Shown here: piece by piece, positions 1 through 7,193 of the stretch
Layout of the letters: each line of letters starts with the position of its first letter
Numbering within the stretch: position 1 is the first letter of the stretch
Source: JBGSYN01 sp041750975
GTDB taxonomy: Bacteria; Pseudomonadota; Alphaproteobacteria; Geminicoccales; Geminicoccaceae
Direction of reading: 5' to 3'
Assembly (NCBI GenBank): GCA_041750975.1
Contig: JBGSYN010000207.1
Coordinates: 1 to 14,698, forward strand
Length of the DNA stretch: 14,698 nt
The notes under the pieces: generated by a model
What the model was told of the DNA's origin: nothing
What the model saw: the letters and a program-made list of their open reading frames with translations, nothing else
The model's database searches: none
Made by a program: the position numbers and the translations under genes

Positions 1-56
1 ATTGGCTCGATCAATGACCAGGCGTCGTCGTCAAGCCAGAACAGATAATCGGTCAT
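1..56 (-). CDS. IS5-family transposase, N-terminal fragment at window edge
   Basis: The frame begins at ATG (complement of 54-56) and reads MTDYLFWLDDDAWSLIEP before leaving the window. This resembles the opening residues of IS5-type DDE transposases, which commonly read M(S/T)D..FWL....W..IEP ahead of a conserved VDDRRV...II stretch. That next stretch and the catalytic residues lie outside, so the family call rests on 18 residues. The gene runs leftward, away from the hsdS terminus, so the insertion sequence end should lie in the AT-rich 57-128 interval. I could not identify its terminal inverted repeat. It would be consistent with an IS bordering the restriction island. Confidence 0.5.
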   Translation of the reverse strand, partial: MTDYLFWLDDDAWSLIEP

Positions 57-128
57 AACACGGTCCTTGATGTCTCTTTGTCCATCAAAAACCACATTAT
101 ACAATATTACTCAATATGATAAATGGGT

Positions 129-1406
129 TTAGAGCCTAAAGCGCTGCAGCAGAACTGACGCCGTTTCATCGTTGGGATCTTGAGGAACGAGCTTGCCCTC
201 GAACGCCTTGAAGAGGGTTGCTTCGTCGAGCCGGTTCAGAATCTTGAGGGCGGACCTGACTTCCTTTGATACTACTGCAATCTTGCTGAATGCTCGCTCA
301 ATCTGTAAAAGCATTTTGTCTTGTTCGGATACGCTTGGCACGAATATTTCGGCCTCTTTAATCAAGCCAATATTGAGCGTTTTTCGAGCAACTTCTCGTG
401 CATCACCTTGAAACCTAGCTTGCATATCTTCGGCCTGCAGGCGCCACAACAGCCACTCCGGGCGCACATGCTCCTTGTCAGGTCTAATTCTCGCAACGGC
501 ACGAGCAATATTGGTTGCCTCGTTTAGACCCCGTACAATTGCCACCCGCCCTATGGTTCCCACAACGGAAACGAGCACGTCATCATTCTGCACCCGAGCT
601 TTGCTATAGTTTTTGTCAATTTCGGGCGCGACACGTCGCAAATCTTCCCACGCTATAATATTGTTCATCATGTCACAAACGCGAATAAGCTGAATGCCCT
701 TATCTTTTATTTCGCCTGGTTGCACTATTCCGTATCGAATGGGAGCGGTTTGAGGAACAAGCTCCTCCAGTTTCATCTTCTTATCGTTATCACCACTGAA
801 GAGTTTTGTGAGCAAGTTCGCCTTATATTGCTCAATAAGCCCCGGTATCCGATACAGGTCTTCACGCGCCGTTTTTGTCCGCGCAAACAGGCTGTCAAGT
901 TTCGAGACGATTCGGCCCTGTTCGATCAAAGGAGCGAGCGGCAACTTAACCGCATTTATTGCGGCCTTATTTAATTCCACCTGGTTAGTGGTACCTGTAT
1001 GCATGTCTTCGATGCTGTTTTGGACAGCAGGCGATTTGATGTAGGAGAAAAGATATTCGGGCAAACAAACCGCTCCTGCTCGAACAACAGTGACGTGGCT
1101 ATCGACAACGACTTTTTCTGCGGACTACAGTCCTCGAAAAAGGCAAGCCCTGCCTACCGTACCGGTTCCCGTGGAATTCCATAGAATATCGCCGGGGCGC
1201 ACAAATCTTTCTTCAGTCCACGACCCCCACTGATCGGGATGGACAAATTTCAGATATTCTTCATCGACTCCCCACCACCGAATACATTTTTGGTTTATGA
1301 CCGGTAGGTCACTGTGCTCGATATACTTCGGTGATTTGCCGCGCTGCACATAATCCGCGACTTGTTCAATCGTTACTTCTGCCCAGCCACTCGGCAACTC
1401 ACTCAT
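129..1406 (-). pseudogene. hsdS: Type I restriction-modification specificity subunit HsdS, broken by an in-frame TAG
   Basis: HsdS sets the DNA target of type I enzymes through two target-recognition domains joined by conserved helices. The frame opens MSELPSGWAEVTIEQV, a usual HsdS start, at ATG 1406, which overlaps the upstream stop as ATGA. Codon 94 is TAG (complement of 1125-1127), right after RACLFRGL. The same frame then continues to the TAA at 129-131, giving about 425 codons in total, the family's normal size. After the stop come the rest of TRD1 (HVTVVRAG, PEYLFSYI), the central conserved helix region (LPLAPLIEQGRIVSKLDSLF), a second TRD and the C-terminal repeat (VPSVSEQDKMLLQIE, FEGKLVPQDP). 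No frameshift is needed, so one point mutation such as CAG or TGG to TAG explains it. Termination would leave a 93-aa stub without the coiled-coil. A TTG at 1064 could restart a C-terminal piece; this is unproven. Confidence 0.85.
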
Positions 1407-2320
1407 GGCGCACCTAGCGCTTCTTTGTGAGCGAGCTGATCAGCTTCCCATTCTTTATAAGTCTTACCAAGTCCCCTAACTTTCCATTCGATCGTTCCGT
1501 TGGCAGGACGCCCATTGACGACCGCGGCGGCAGCACTCGGGCTCTTGAAGGCATAATTATCTGAAAAGACGGAAAGATCGCCGTTGGGCGTCAGGACACC
1601 CATCTTGACGAGCTCGGAATGAAGCTGAGCACAAGCCGTGTTCTCAGAGCCCTTACCCGCCCACCTGGGTCTGGCGAGAGATCCAGCCTGAACGATAAAC
1701 TCGCCATCGTCCAAAAGGGCCATGGCCTTGAGGCCGTGCTTTCTCGTCTCCAGCTCGAACACTGGCACAGGGGCTTCATGTTTTTCGTCCTGCCGGCTTG
1801 TGGCCGGGCGTGTATTCTTGAGAAACATGTCGATGCGCAGAGCCGGAAGCACCATCAGCAGATAGTCGAGAAAGGACTCCATATTGGCTTGAGCCGCTTC
1901 AGATAGTCCCGGCCGCGACGGCGTGTTGCCGTTCTCAAGAGCAACGCGGCCGACGGCCCTTGCCTCTTCAACGAGTCGCGCTTCAAGATATTTCACATGA
2001 GCTTTGTTGAGATTGTTTGCCGCTGACGTAACTAGAACGGCGTTGCTCCACCAATCTTTCTTGGTATCGTGATTACGAATCCGATCACTAATGTCCTCTC
2101 CTTCACCGATATAGGCGTATGGTTCAACGTCCTGTTCGCCAAACAGCAAATAGACCCCGGTGTATTTGGCCTCCTTTCGAGACAGCGCCGCAGTAATCTG
2201 CGTGCGCGGAGTCATCAAAACATGACCGGTCCAATTGAAGACCTCCGCGGTCAACATGCCATCCGGCTTCCCATCGATAAAATAAAGCTCTAGCGAACGC
2301 CCTTTGGCCCCTACACTCAT
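1403..2320 (-). CDS. GIY-YIG nuclease-fold protein with C-terminal DUF4357, inside hsd operon
   Basis: A 305-aa protein. The GIY-YIG core is visible at about residues 53-120: GVY at 55-57, YIG at 70-72, the expected arginine R80 with H84, and a helix with YLE (E113) placed like the metal-binding glutamate. The C-terminal part (about 245-292, VFSDNYAFKSPSAAAAVVNG then a GKTYKEWE tail) matches the DUF4357 pattern that often accompanies GIY-YIG domains in restriction loci. Its ATG overlaps the hsdM stop by 4 bases (2317-2320), and its TGA overlaps the hsdS ATG (1403-1406), so it is translationally coupled to both. It is intact, unlike its hsdS and hsdR neighbours. Single-strand or modification-dependent DNA cleavage is known for the fold. 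Its role in type I loci is not established, and a direct part in restriction is inference. Confidence 0.85.
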   Translation of the reverse strand: MSVGAKGRSLELYFIDGKPDGMLTAEVFNWTGHVLMTPRTQITAALSRKEAKYTGVYLLFGEQDVEPYAYIGEGEDISDRIRNHDTKKDWWSNAVLVTSAANNLNKAHVKYLEARLVEEARAVGRVALENGNTPSRPGLSEAAQANMESFLDYLLMVLPALRIDMFLKNTRPATSRQDEKHEAPVPVFELETRKHGLKAMALLDDGEFIVQAGSLARPRWAGKGSENTACAQLHSELVKMGVLTPNGDLSVFSDNYAFKSPSAAAAVVNGRPANGTIEWKVRGLGKTYKEWEADQLAHKEALGAP

Positions 2321-3774
2321 GCGACCTCCTTGGCCGCTTCGGGCTCCAGTTCCTCGGTGAGCGCCTCTATCTCATCAAGCGCATTGCGCAAATGCCCGAT
2401 GATGGCGGCTGCGATCTCATCCGGCTCGGTCAGCTGCTCCTCGGCATCTCCGCTCTCATCGCGCAGCCAGGCGATATCGAGATTATCGTTACGTTCTTTG
2501 ATCTGCTCGCGGGTAAAGCAACGGAATCGCCCGGTCTCACCCTGATCCTGCCGCTTGGCCATTCCTAAGCGGTCATCGCCATAGGCCTTCTCGAACTCGG
2601 CGAAGTCTGCCATGGTAAGGGGCCGCGTCTTGCCGAAGGCGGGCATATTGGCCCGCATGTCGTAGATCCAGACGTTCTTCGTGTTGCCGTTGTCGGTCTT
2701 GCCACGCGTGAAAATCAGCACGTTGGTCTTCACGCCCTGGGCGTAGAAGATACCGGTCGGCAGGCGCAGGATCGTGTGCAGATCGCACAGATTCATCAGC
2801 CAGGTCCGCAGCGCTGTGCCTGTGCCATCCCCGAACAGAATGTTATCCGGCATGACGATGGCGGCACGGCCGCCCCGCTTTAGCGCCCTGACCACATGCT
2901 CCAGGAAGGGCATCGGCCCGACACGCTCTGCCGCCGTCACAGAAAAATCCGCCCGGTTCACGGTGCCGGTCATTTTGTTAAAGGGCGGATTGGTCAGGAT
3001 GACATCGGCCTTGCCCAGCCCTTCGCCGGCGGAAGACAGCGTGTCTTCGCACGCTACCGGACTCTCAATCTCATGTAGCAGCAGGTTCATCAGGCAGAGC
3101 CGGTGCGTGTCCGGCACCCATTCATGCCCGACAAAGGCGCTATGGCGCTGGAAGTAGGACTGCGCCGTCGGCAGCTTGTAGAGATCGTCCGTGCGGTCCT
3201 TGATGTAGCGATCGGCGGCGATCAGAAACCCGCCCGTGCCGGCAGCCGGGTCCTGTACCACCTCTCCCGCCTGCGGCTGGATCACCCGAACAATTGAATC
3301 GATCAGCGGCCGGGGCGTAAAATACTGCCCCGCCTTGGTCTTGGTCGCGGCGGTGGTGCGCTCCAGTAGTCCTTCATAGAGATCGCCGAGCCCGTCTTCC
3401 TTGGCGGAGAACCAATCGAGTTTGTCGATCGCGGTAGTGAGCGCCTTCAAATCCTTGGGCAGTCGGATATGCGTCTGCGCATCGGTAAAGATCGCCAGTA
3501 CGATCGGATCGGTGGTCAACTTCGGATCACCCATTTCCAGCAGCATCTTGCGGTAATAGGTCAGCTGCTCCTCGCCCTGCTTGGTCGACAGCTCCGCCCA
3601 GCAATAGCCGTTGGGGATGCGTTCTTCCTGATCAGTCTCTTCCATCATCTTGAGAAACAGCAGGAAGGTCAGCTCGGTGACGTAATTGTGGTATGACACG
3701 CCAGCCGACTGAAGAGTTTTGCACTCCTTCCAGAGCTTGGCGACAATAACGGTTGTTGTTGATCTTTCACTCAT
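2317..3774 (-). CDS. hsdM: Type I restriction-modification DNA methyltransferase subunit HsdM
   Basis: N6-adenine methyltransferase subunit that forms M2S with HsdS and transfers methyl from S-adenosylmethionine. Reading from MSERSTTT gives 485 aa, normal for the family. Landmarks are an N-terminal HsdM_N helical domain (about 5-135), GQYFTPRPL at 149-157, the SAM-binding motif I DPAAGTGGF at 175-183, and the catalytic motif IV NPPF at 262-265. An ATG at 3789 adds five residues (MEASR). I prefer 3774 because it overlaps the upstream TGA as ATGA, the same arrangement used at the next two junctions. No stop or frameshift is seen, so the protein looks functional. With hsdS interrupted, it would lack an intact in-operon specificity partner unless the amber is read through or another S subunit is supplied elsewhere. 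Confidence 0.95.
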   Translation of the reverse strand: MSERSTTTVIVAKLWKECKTLQSAGVSYHNYVTELTFLLFLKMMEETDQEERIPNGYCWAELSTKQGEEQLTYYRKMLLEMGDPKLTTDPIVLAIFTDAQTHIRLPKDLKALTTAIDKLDWFSAKEDGLGDLYEGLLERTTAATKTKAGQYFTPRPLIDSIVRVIQPQAGEVVQDPAAGTGGFLIAADRYIKDRTDDLYKLPTAQSYFQRHSAFVGHEWVPDTHRLCLMNLLLHEIESPVACEDTLSSAGEGLGKADVILTNPPFNKMTGTVNRADFSVTAAERVGPMPFLEHVVRALKRGGRAAIVMPDNILFGDGTGTALRTWLMNLCDLHTILRLPTGIFYAQGVKTNVLIFTRGKTDNGNTKNVWIYDMRANMPAFGKTRPLTMADFAEFEKAYGDDRLGMAKRQDQGETGRFRCFTREQIKERNDNLDIAWLRDESGDAEEQLTEPDEIAAAIIGHLRNALDEIEALTEELEPEAAKEVA

Positions 3775-4499
3775 GCGGCTTGCCTCCATAATTCTTCGTT
3801 GAGTTCGCTGAGCACCGCCTTGAGCTGGCCGTCAAAGACCCTGTTGAGCCTCTTGAACCCGCCATCCTTGCGGAACGGCTCCTGATCAAGGGCTTCAGGG
3901 TCAACGACGATCTCGCGCTCGACCTGCTCAGCAATACGTTTGAGCCATCGCTTTTGCGGATCGGTCCAGGCGCGCTTTGCAAGGATTCGTTTCATTGCTT
4001 CACGCACGCGTTCTTCAAAGGGAATAAGGGGGTCGCCTATCGCAGCCTGCCGGACAAAGCCGATGATCGAAGCCGCGATCTCTTCATTCCTGGCATCGCT
4101 CCAGGCCCGCCTCAGATTGGCCTCGGAATAGCCGAGCTTGTCCAGCTCCAAACGCAGCGCGCGCAGCTGAGCGCGGGTCAGATCGCGCGGGCGCTGCACC
4201 ACGACCGTCAACGCCGCGATCGTATTGACATTGTTTCTGACATAGCTGGTGAAGCTGTCGAGAAAGTCCTCGGGCTTGTCGGCAGTGCCATAGCCGCGCG
4301 TCACCGCCACGACCTTATCATCATGATGCGAGATCGGGATAAAGGTGCCGCTTATGCCGTCAGGGTCCCAATCGAGGATCTTTGCAAGCCCTGATCGATC
4401 TCCTGGAAAGGAGGTTCGGCCATGGTTTGCCAAAAGCATTCCGATCTCGGTGATCGATCTCACCACGTCATAGCCTGCCCGCACAGATGCGGACGACAT
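3771..4499 (-). CDS. Truncated HsdR: C-terminal EcoEI_R_C-like domain only
   Basis: A 242-aa protein whose residues 77-238 match the C-terminal domain of EcoEI-type HsdR: a KPEDFLDSF opening, QRPRDLTRAQLRALRLELDK at 102-121, IAASIIGFVRQAAIGDPLIP at 141-160, RAWTDPQKRWL at 176-186, and the LNRVFDGQL...LNEELW tail. HsdR is normally 750-1000 aa with a PD-(D/E)XK nuclease and a DEAD-type translocase, and none of that is present here or upstream in the window. This domain is the region that docks HsdR on the M2S core. The first 75 residues (MSSASVRAGYDVV...) do not resemble HsdR to me and may be residual or recruited sequence. No good ribosome-binding site precedes ATG 4499. It is either a relic left by a deletion or a stand-alone docking protein. 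Its stop overlaps the hsdM start. Confidence 0.8.
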   Translation of the reverse strand: MSSASVRAGYDVVRSITEIGMLLANHGRTSFPGDRSGLAKILDWDPDGISGTFIPISHHDDKVVAVTRGYGTADKPEDFLDSFTSYVRNNVNTIAALTVVVQRPRDLTRAQLRALRLELDKLGYSEANLRRAWSDARNEEIAASIIGFVRQAAIGDPLIPFEERVREAMKRILAKRAWTDPQKRWLKRIAEQVEREIVVDPEALDQEPFRKDGGFKRLNRVFDGQLKAVLSELNEELWRQAA

Positions 4500-4524
4500 T
4501 TTGCATCATCGACCGTCACTGTTT

Positions 4525-4543
4525 TGTTGACACCGTGTTGACA
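4525..4543. repeat. Two direct TGTTGACA repeats upstream of the hsd operon
   Basis: TGTTGACA occurs at 4525-4532 and 4536-4543, separated by CCG. The period is 11 bases, one helical turn, and the pair sits 26-44 bases upstream of the first hsd start codon. It could be a regulator or integrase arm-binding site. Read on plus, each copy contains a perfect -35-like TTGACA, but no matching -10 box for a rightward gene is seen. Confidence 0.35.
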
Positions 4544-4610
4544 TGGATTGCAGGGGGACGCGTGGGATCTGGCGGAGGCAGTATATATATTTGTAATGTA
4601 AGGATTATTT

Positions 4611-4657
4611 TGGTTGCGGGGGTAGGATTTGAACCTACGACCTTCAGGTTATGAGCC
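4611..4657 (-). other. 3' half of initiator tRNA-fMet, remnant or attachment site
   Basis: On the minus strand this reads the anticodon loop CTCATAA, the 3' anticodon strand CCTGA, a perfect T-arm (GTAGG TTCAAAT CCTAC), the acceptor strand CCCCGCA, discriminator A and encoded CCA. The 3' strand with A72 matches alphaproteobacterial initiator tRNA, whose first pair is C1 x A72. The 5' half (4658-4694) does not fold: only GGGG of the acceptor and three pairs of the anticodon stem (GG plus A-T) survive, and no proper D-arm forms. Integrases of genomic islands recombine in tRNA 3' halves, so this is a good att-site candidate. By the usual geometry a 3'-only copy has the element on its 5' side (right here) and old chromosome on its 3' side. 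The restriction locus lies on the 3' side, so either elements are stacked in tandem or the 5' half has simply decayed. Confidence 0.75.
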
Positions 4658-4864
4658 TTTAGGTGAGCTCAAACCACTAGAACCATTCCCCTGTGGAACG
4701 CAAATAGAGCCCATCTTGGCATGGACGGACATTCGAGAAAGGAGGCTTAGCTCAGTTGCTGAACTCTTTTTCTGAGCTCGAGCGCTTCGTCGACCTAATG
4801 CTTACCCTCCGCTTACCTGAAAACAGGCGCTGGAAAATGCGGTCACCTAACTCATTGATTTTGT

Positions 4865-4940
<76 letters not shown>

Positions 4941-5013
4941 TTCCCAAGGCCTTCCTGATTAGTGACGCGGCTCGCTGACGTCAACCTGCCGCCGTGAAAA
5001 CGCGCGCATTCGC

Positions 5014-5042
5014 TTGCAAATGAACCCAACTTGCCGCAATCT
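5014..5042 (+). promoter_or_regulatory. Candidate promoter of tRNA-Gly
   Basis: TTGCAA (5014-5019), a 17-base spacer, then CAATCT (5037-5042), which ends 10 bases before the mature 5' end of tRNA-Gly. The -35 match is fair and the -10 is weak. Position and spacing are the main support. Confidence 0.35.
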
Positions 5043-5052
5043 CGGAAATGTC

Positions 5053-5127
5053 GCGGGCGTAGTTCAGAGGTAGAACGTCAGCTTCCCAAGCTGAATGTCG
5101 TGGGTTCAATTCCCATCGCCCGCTCCA
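5053..5127 (+). tRNA. tRNA-Gly (anticodon CCC)
   Basis: The acceptor GCGGGCG pairs with CGCCCGC. The D-arm is AGTTCAGAGGTAGAAC, the anticodon stem-loop is TCAGC TTCCCAA GCTGA with CCC at 34-36, the T-arm is GTGGG TTCAATT CCCAT (closed by a G-T pair), the discriminator is T, and CCA is encoded. It is a complete cloverleaf and decodes GGG. Confidence 0.95.
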
Positions 5128-5157
5128 TTCCAAGCCGACAGTCCCCATAATTCCCCA

Positions 5158-5173
5158 CACCGGAGTTCCGGTG
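5158..5173 (+). terminator. Hairpin downstream of tRNA-Gly
   Basis: CACCGG AGTT CCGGTG forms a perfect 6-bp stem with a 4-base loop, 30 bases after the tRNA CCA. There is no T-tract directly after it. An isolated run of eight T lies farther on, at 5227-5234. It could end or process the tRNA transcript. Confidence 0.35.
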
Positions 5174-5360
5174 CGCCGCCAGGCACCTTGCAACTCGCAC
5201 GGTTCTGGTCGGTTCCTGAATGCGGGTTTTTTTTACGGCCGCCTTCGTATCCGGCTGGCCGCGCCGATCCGGGCGAGCGGGCCTCTCAATCTCAGCGGCT
5301 CCATCCTGGTTGAAGCGACCGGCGGCAGCGTTTGACGCGATCGGGTTCCCGCACTCTCCC

Positions 5361-5453
5361 TTGGGAAGCTGCATGGCCCTTGGGAAGCTGCATGGCCCTA
5401 GGGAAGCTGCATGGCCCTAGGGAAGCTGCATGGCCCTTGGCAAGCTGCATGGG
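5361..5453. repeat. 19-bp tandem repeat, about five copies
   Basis: Units start at 5361, 5380, 5399, 5418 and 5437. The first four are 19 bases of the form TTGGGAAGCTGCATGGCCC, with TT or TA as the first two bases. The fifth is cut at 17 bases and has one G-to-C change. Because 19 is not a multiple of three, every copy would shift a reading frame, so the array is not part of a protein. Near-identity of the units points to recent slippage expansion. Confidence 0.95.
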
Positions 5454-5542
5454 ATGACCTCGGGCCCTACCCCCTGGTCGATCGCCACCAGCGGACAGGG
5501 ACGGGTTATGCCGTGAGGCGATGGCGGAGCGGAGGTTCGACA

Positions 5543-5857
5543 ATGGCAGGTTCCTCGTCCGGCCCGATGATGCCCGCATTGACCAACCGTATCGCCGTCC
5601 CGCGGGACGGTCTCGCCCTCGACGAACATGCCCATGCAAGCTGGACCGATCGGGCGACGGCGATGATCCAGATCCGCGTCGCGAGATCGTTCCAGGCGAG
5701 TGGCAAGATCGCCAATGTCCCCACCGATCGTGATCGCCCGCGTTCCGACTATCACCTGCGATCATCGCTCATTGCCTTTCAGGTCCAGCCTGGAGGAGAT
5801 CGGACCGTGATCCGAGTTGCGCTCGATTCCAGCCTGCGTCGTCTGGCATCTGGCCGG
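5543..5857 (+). pseudogene. ABC-type transport auxiliary lipoprotein (PqiC-like), internal fragment
   Basis: The frame reads NRIAVPRDGLALDEHAHASW, then WTDRATAMIQIRVARSFQAS, GKIANVPTDR, SDYHLRSSLIAFQV and TVIRVALDSSLRRLASGR. This follows the order typical of PqiC-like lipoproteins that serve MCE/Mla-type lipid transporters: a dRI.V motif, W.dRl..l.q..l..sFe.sg.i..V, a .aDY.L...i.aF.v line, and an r.al...L....gR ending. The lipoprotein signal with lipobox cysteine and the N-terminal third are absent: repeats and unrelated sequence lie upstream. The C-terminal helix is also lost, since after SGR the frame becomes low-complexity. No MlaE or MlaD gene is adjacent. It is most likely a relic. The recognition is by pattern memory only. 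Confidence 0.5.
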
Positions 5858-6237
5858 CAAGGTGGACCCTGTACGGGGCATGGACCAACATCGGCATCAT
5901 GGAGGTGCTGCACAGCGGTGTTGGTGCTGCCGTGAATAAGCCGGACCATGGTGAGTTCTACGAATTCCATGCCATCGAGCGGGACCGTGACCGACGAGAA
6001 CACCGGCGTTGGCTCCACCACGTTCGCGCCCTAGTTGATGTGGCGGATAATGATGCACGGGTCGGTGCCCTCGAGCCGGCCGCAGGTCCAATCGACGATC
6101 AAGGGGAGCCCGGCTGTACCCTAGCGATTGGGGAGAATATCCAGCCGCACCCAAAATCGGATCACGCTTTTGAGGTGGTCGGCCCGGGCCAATAATGGCG
6201 CCGGGATCAACTCCGTTGCGAGAAGCCGCGGCGTCAA
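5779..6237 (-). pseudogene. Coding-like frame with two in-frame TAG codons, unrecognised protein
   Basis: Downstream of otsB on the same strand, one frame keeps coding-like composition, with GC-rich third positions from about 6234 to 5890. It includes HLKSVIRFWVRLDILPNR, then TAG (6121-6123), GLPLIVDWTCGRLEGTDPC, HIN, TAG (6031-6033), and GANVVEPTPVFSSVTVPLDG, MEFVELTMVRLIHG. A possible TTG start at 6237 overlaps the otsB stop. The pattern suggests alternating beta strands, faintly like phage structural or tail-associated proteins, but I cannot name a family. After about 5890 it turns into arginine-rich shadow sequence over the lipoprotein fragment. The plus strand has an open frame too (5899-6195), so the coding strand is not certain. 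A decayed gene is the best reading. Confidence 0.35.
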
Positions 6238-7067
6238 GGTTCTCCGGCCGCGCCACGCTGCTTTGCCAGAGCTTCGAGAAATACCCGTACCGCCTCGACA
6301 TCAGGAAGCATGGCGGTAGCCCGGGTCTGCCGCTCGTCCGGATCGACCAGAATGCCGAGCCCGGTCGCAGCCACGGCCTCGAAGCCATCCTCGTCGGTGA
6401 CGTCGTCGCCCAGATAGATCGGCAGCCAAGGCCGCGCCGGTCGGGGCCAATGCTCAAGCAGCCACGCCACGGTCCTGCCCTTATGCCAATCGAATTGCGG
6501 CTGCAGCTCCCAGATCATTTTTCCGGATTTGCGCCTGAGCTCGGGATAGTCCTGGGCCATCGACGCGACCTCCTTGGCGATCGCCTCATGCTGCGCCTCG
6601 GGCACGCCACGGAAGTGAATGGCGATGGCGAAGCGCTTGCGATCGATCAAGACCCCTTCTCGGTCCTTGAACAACGCCTGCAGAGCGGCCTCCGCGCGGT
6701 CGAGGATCGGCAGCCAGTCCTCGCCCGCCAGATACCGGATACCGTCGGGTCCCTCGAGATCGAAGCCATGACTGCCGGCATAGACGAGGCCCGGCACGTC
6801 CAGCAGCACCTCGACATCGAGCCGGTCGCGGCCGCTGATCACGGCGGTCCGGCAATGACGGGCGACGTGGCGGACAGCCTCGCGCATCGAAGGCGACGCC
6901 GCCGCCATGTCCGGACGGTCGACGATCGGCGCGAGCACGCCGTCGAAATCGAGAAAGATCGCGGGCGTGCGCTCTGCGAGTCGTTCCTCGAGCGGCGCCA
7001 GCATGGTGATCGCATCCGGTAGCGTGCGCGGGTCGTGGAGATCGTCCTGGCTCGGTTCGGCGGTCAT
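6234..7067 (-). CDS. otsB: Trehalose-6-phosphate phosphatase OtsB (HAD superfamily)
   Basis: Hydrolyses trehalose 6-phosphate to trehalose in the cytosol, the second step of the OtsA-OtsB osmoprotection pathway. The start MTAEPSQ at 7067 is preceded by GGGAG at a good distance and gives 277 aa, a normal OtsB length. The frame stays open upstream, but that part is out of phase with any domain. Motifs are the HAD nucleophile motif FLDFDGVLAP (D40, D42), the SGR step at 78-80, GSHGFDLEG at 98-106, the cap domain to about 185, and the Mg-binding YLGDDVTDEDGFE at 218-230. No otsA is present here, so its partner must be elsewhere. Its 5' end is divergent from the CNB-FHA gene with a 126-bp shared promoter region. 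Confidence 0.93.
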   Translation of the reverse strand: MTAEPSQDDLHDPRTLPDAITMLAPLEERLAERTPAIFLDFDGVLAPIVDRPDMAAASPSMREAVRHVARHCRTAVISGRDRLDVEVLLDVPGLVYAGSHGFDLEGPDGIRYLAGEDWLPILDRAEAALQALFKDREGVLIDRKRFAIAIHFRGVPEAQHEAIAKEVASMAQDYPELRRKSGKMIWELQPQFDWHKGRTVAWLLEHWPRPARPWLPIYLGDDVTDEDGFEAVAATGLGILVDPDERQTRATAMLPDVEAVRVFLEALAKQRGAAGEP

Positions 7068-7193
7068 AGCGTCTCCCAAAGTCCCCGGGCGAGGTAACAC
7101 GGTGGCGTGCGAACGAGGTGTAGACGAAGCCGCATGAATTCGCCAGAAGGCCGCTGACGACCCGCCTCTCGCTGAAGAGCCTGCCCCACCCTC

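Noticed and set aside
5227..5234. Run of eight T as a rho-independent terminator
   Set aside because: No convincing stem lies immediately before it; the nearest hairpin is about 50 bases upstream.
5361..5453. CRISPR array
   Set aside because: Units are directly abutting with no spacers, and no cas genes are present.
5897..6457. 186-codon minus frame overlapping the otsB 3' end
   Set aside because: Arginine/proline-rich low-complexity shadow overlapping a well-supported gene in another frame.
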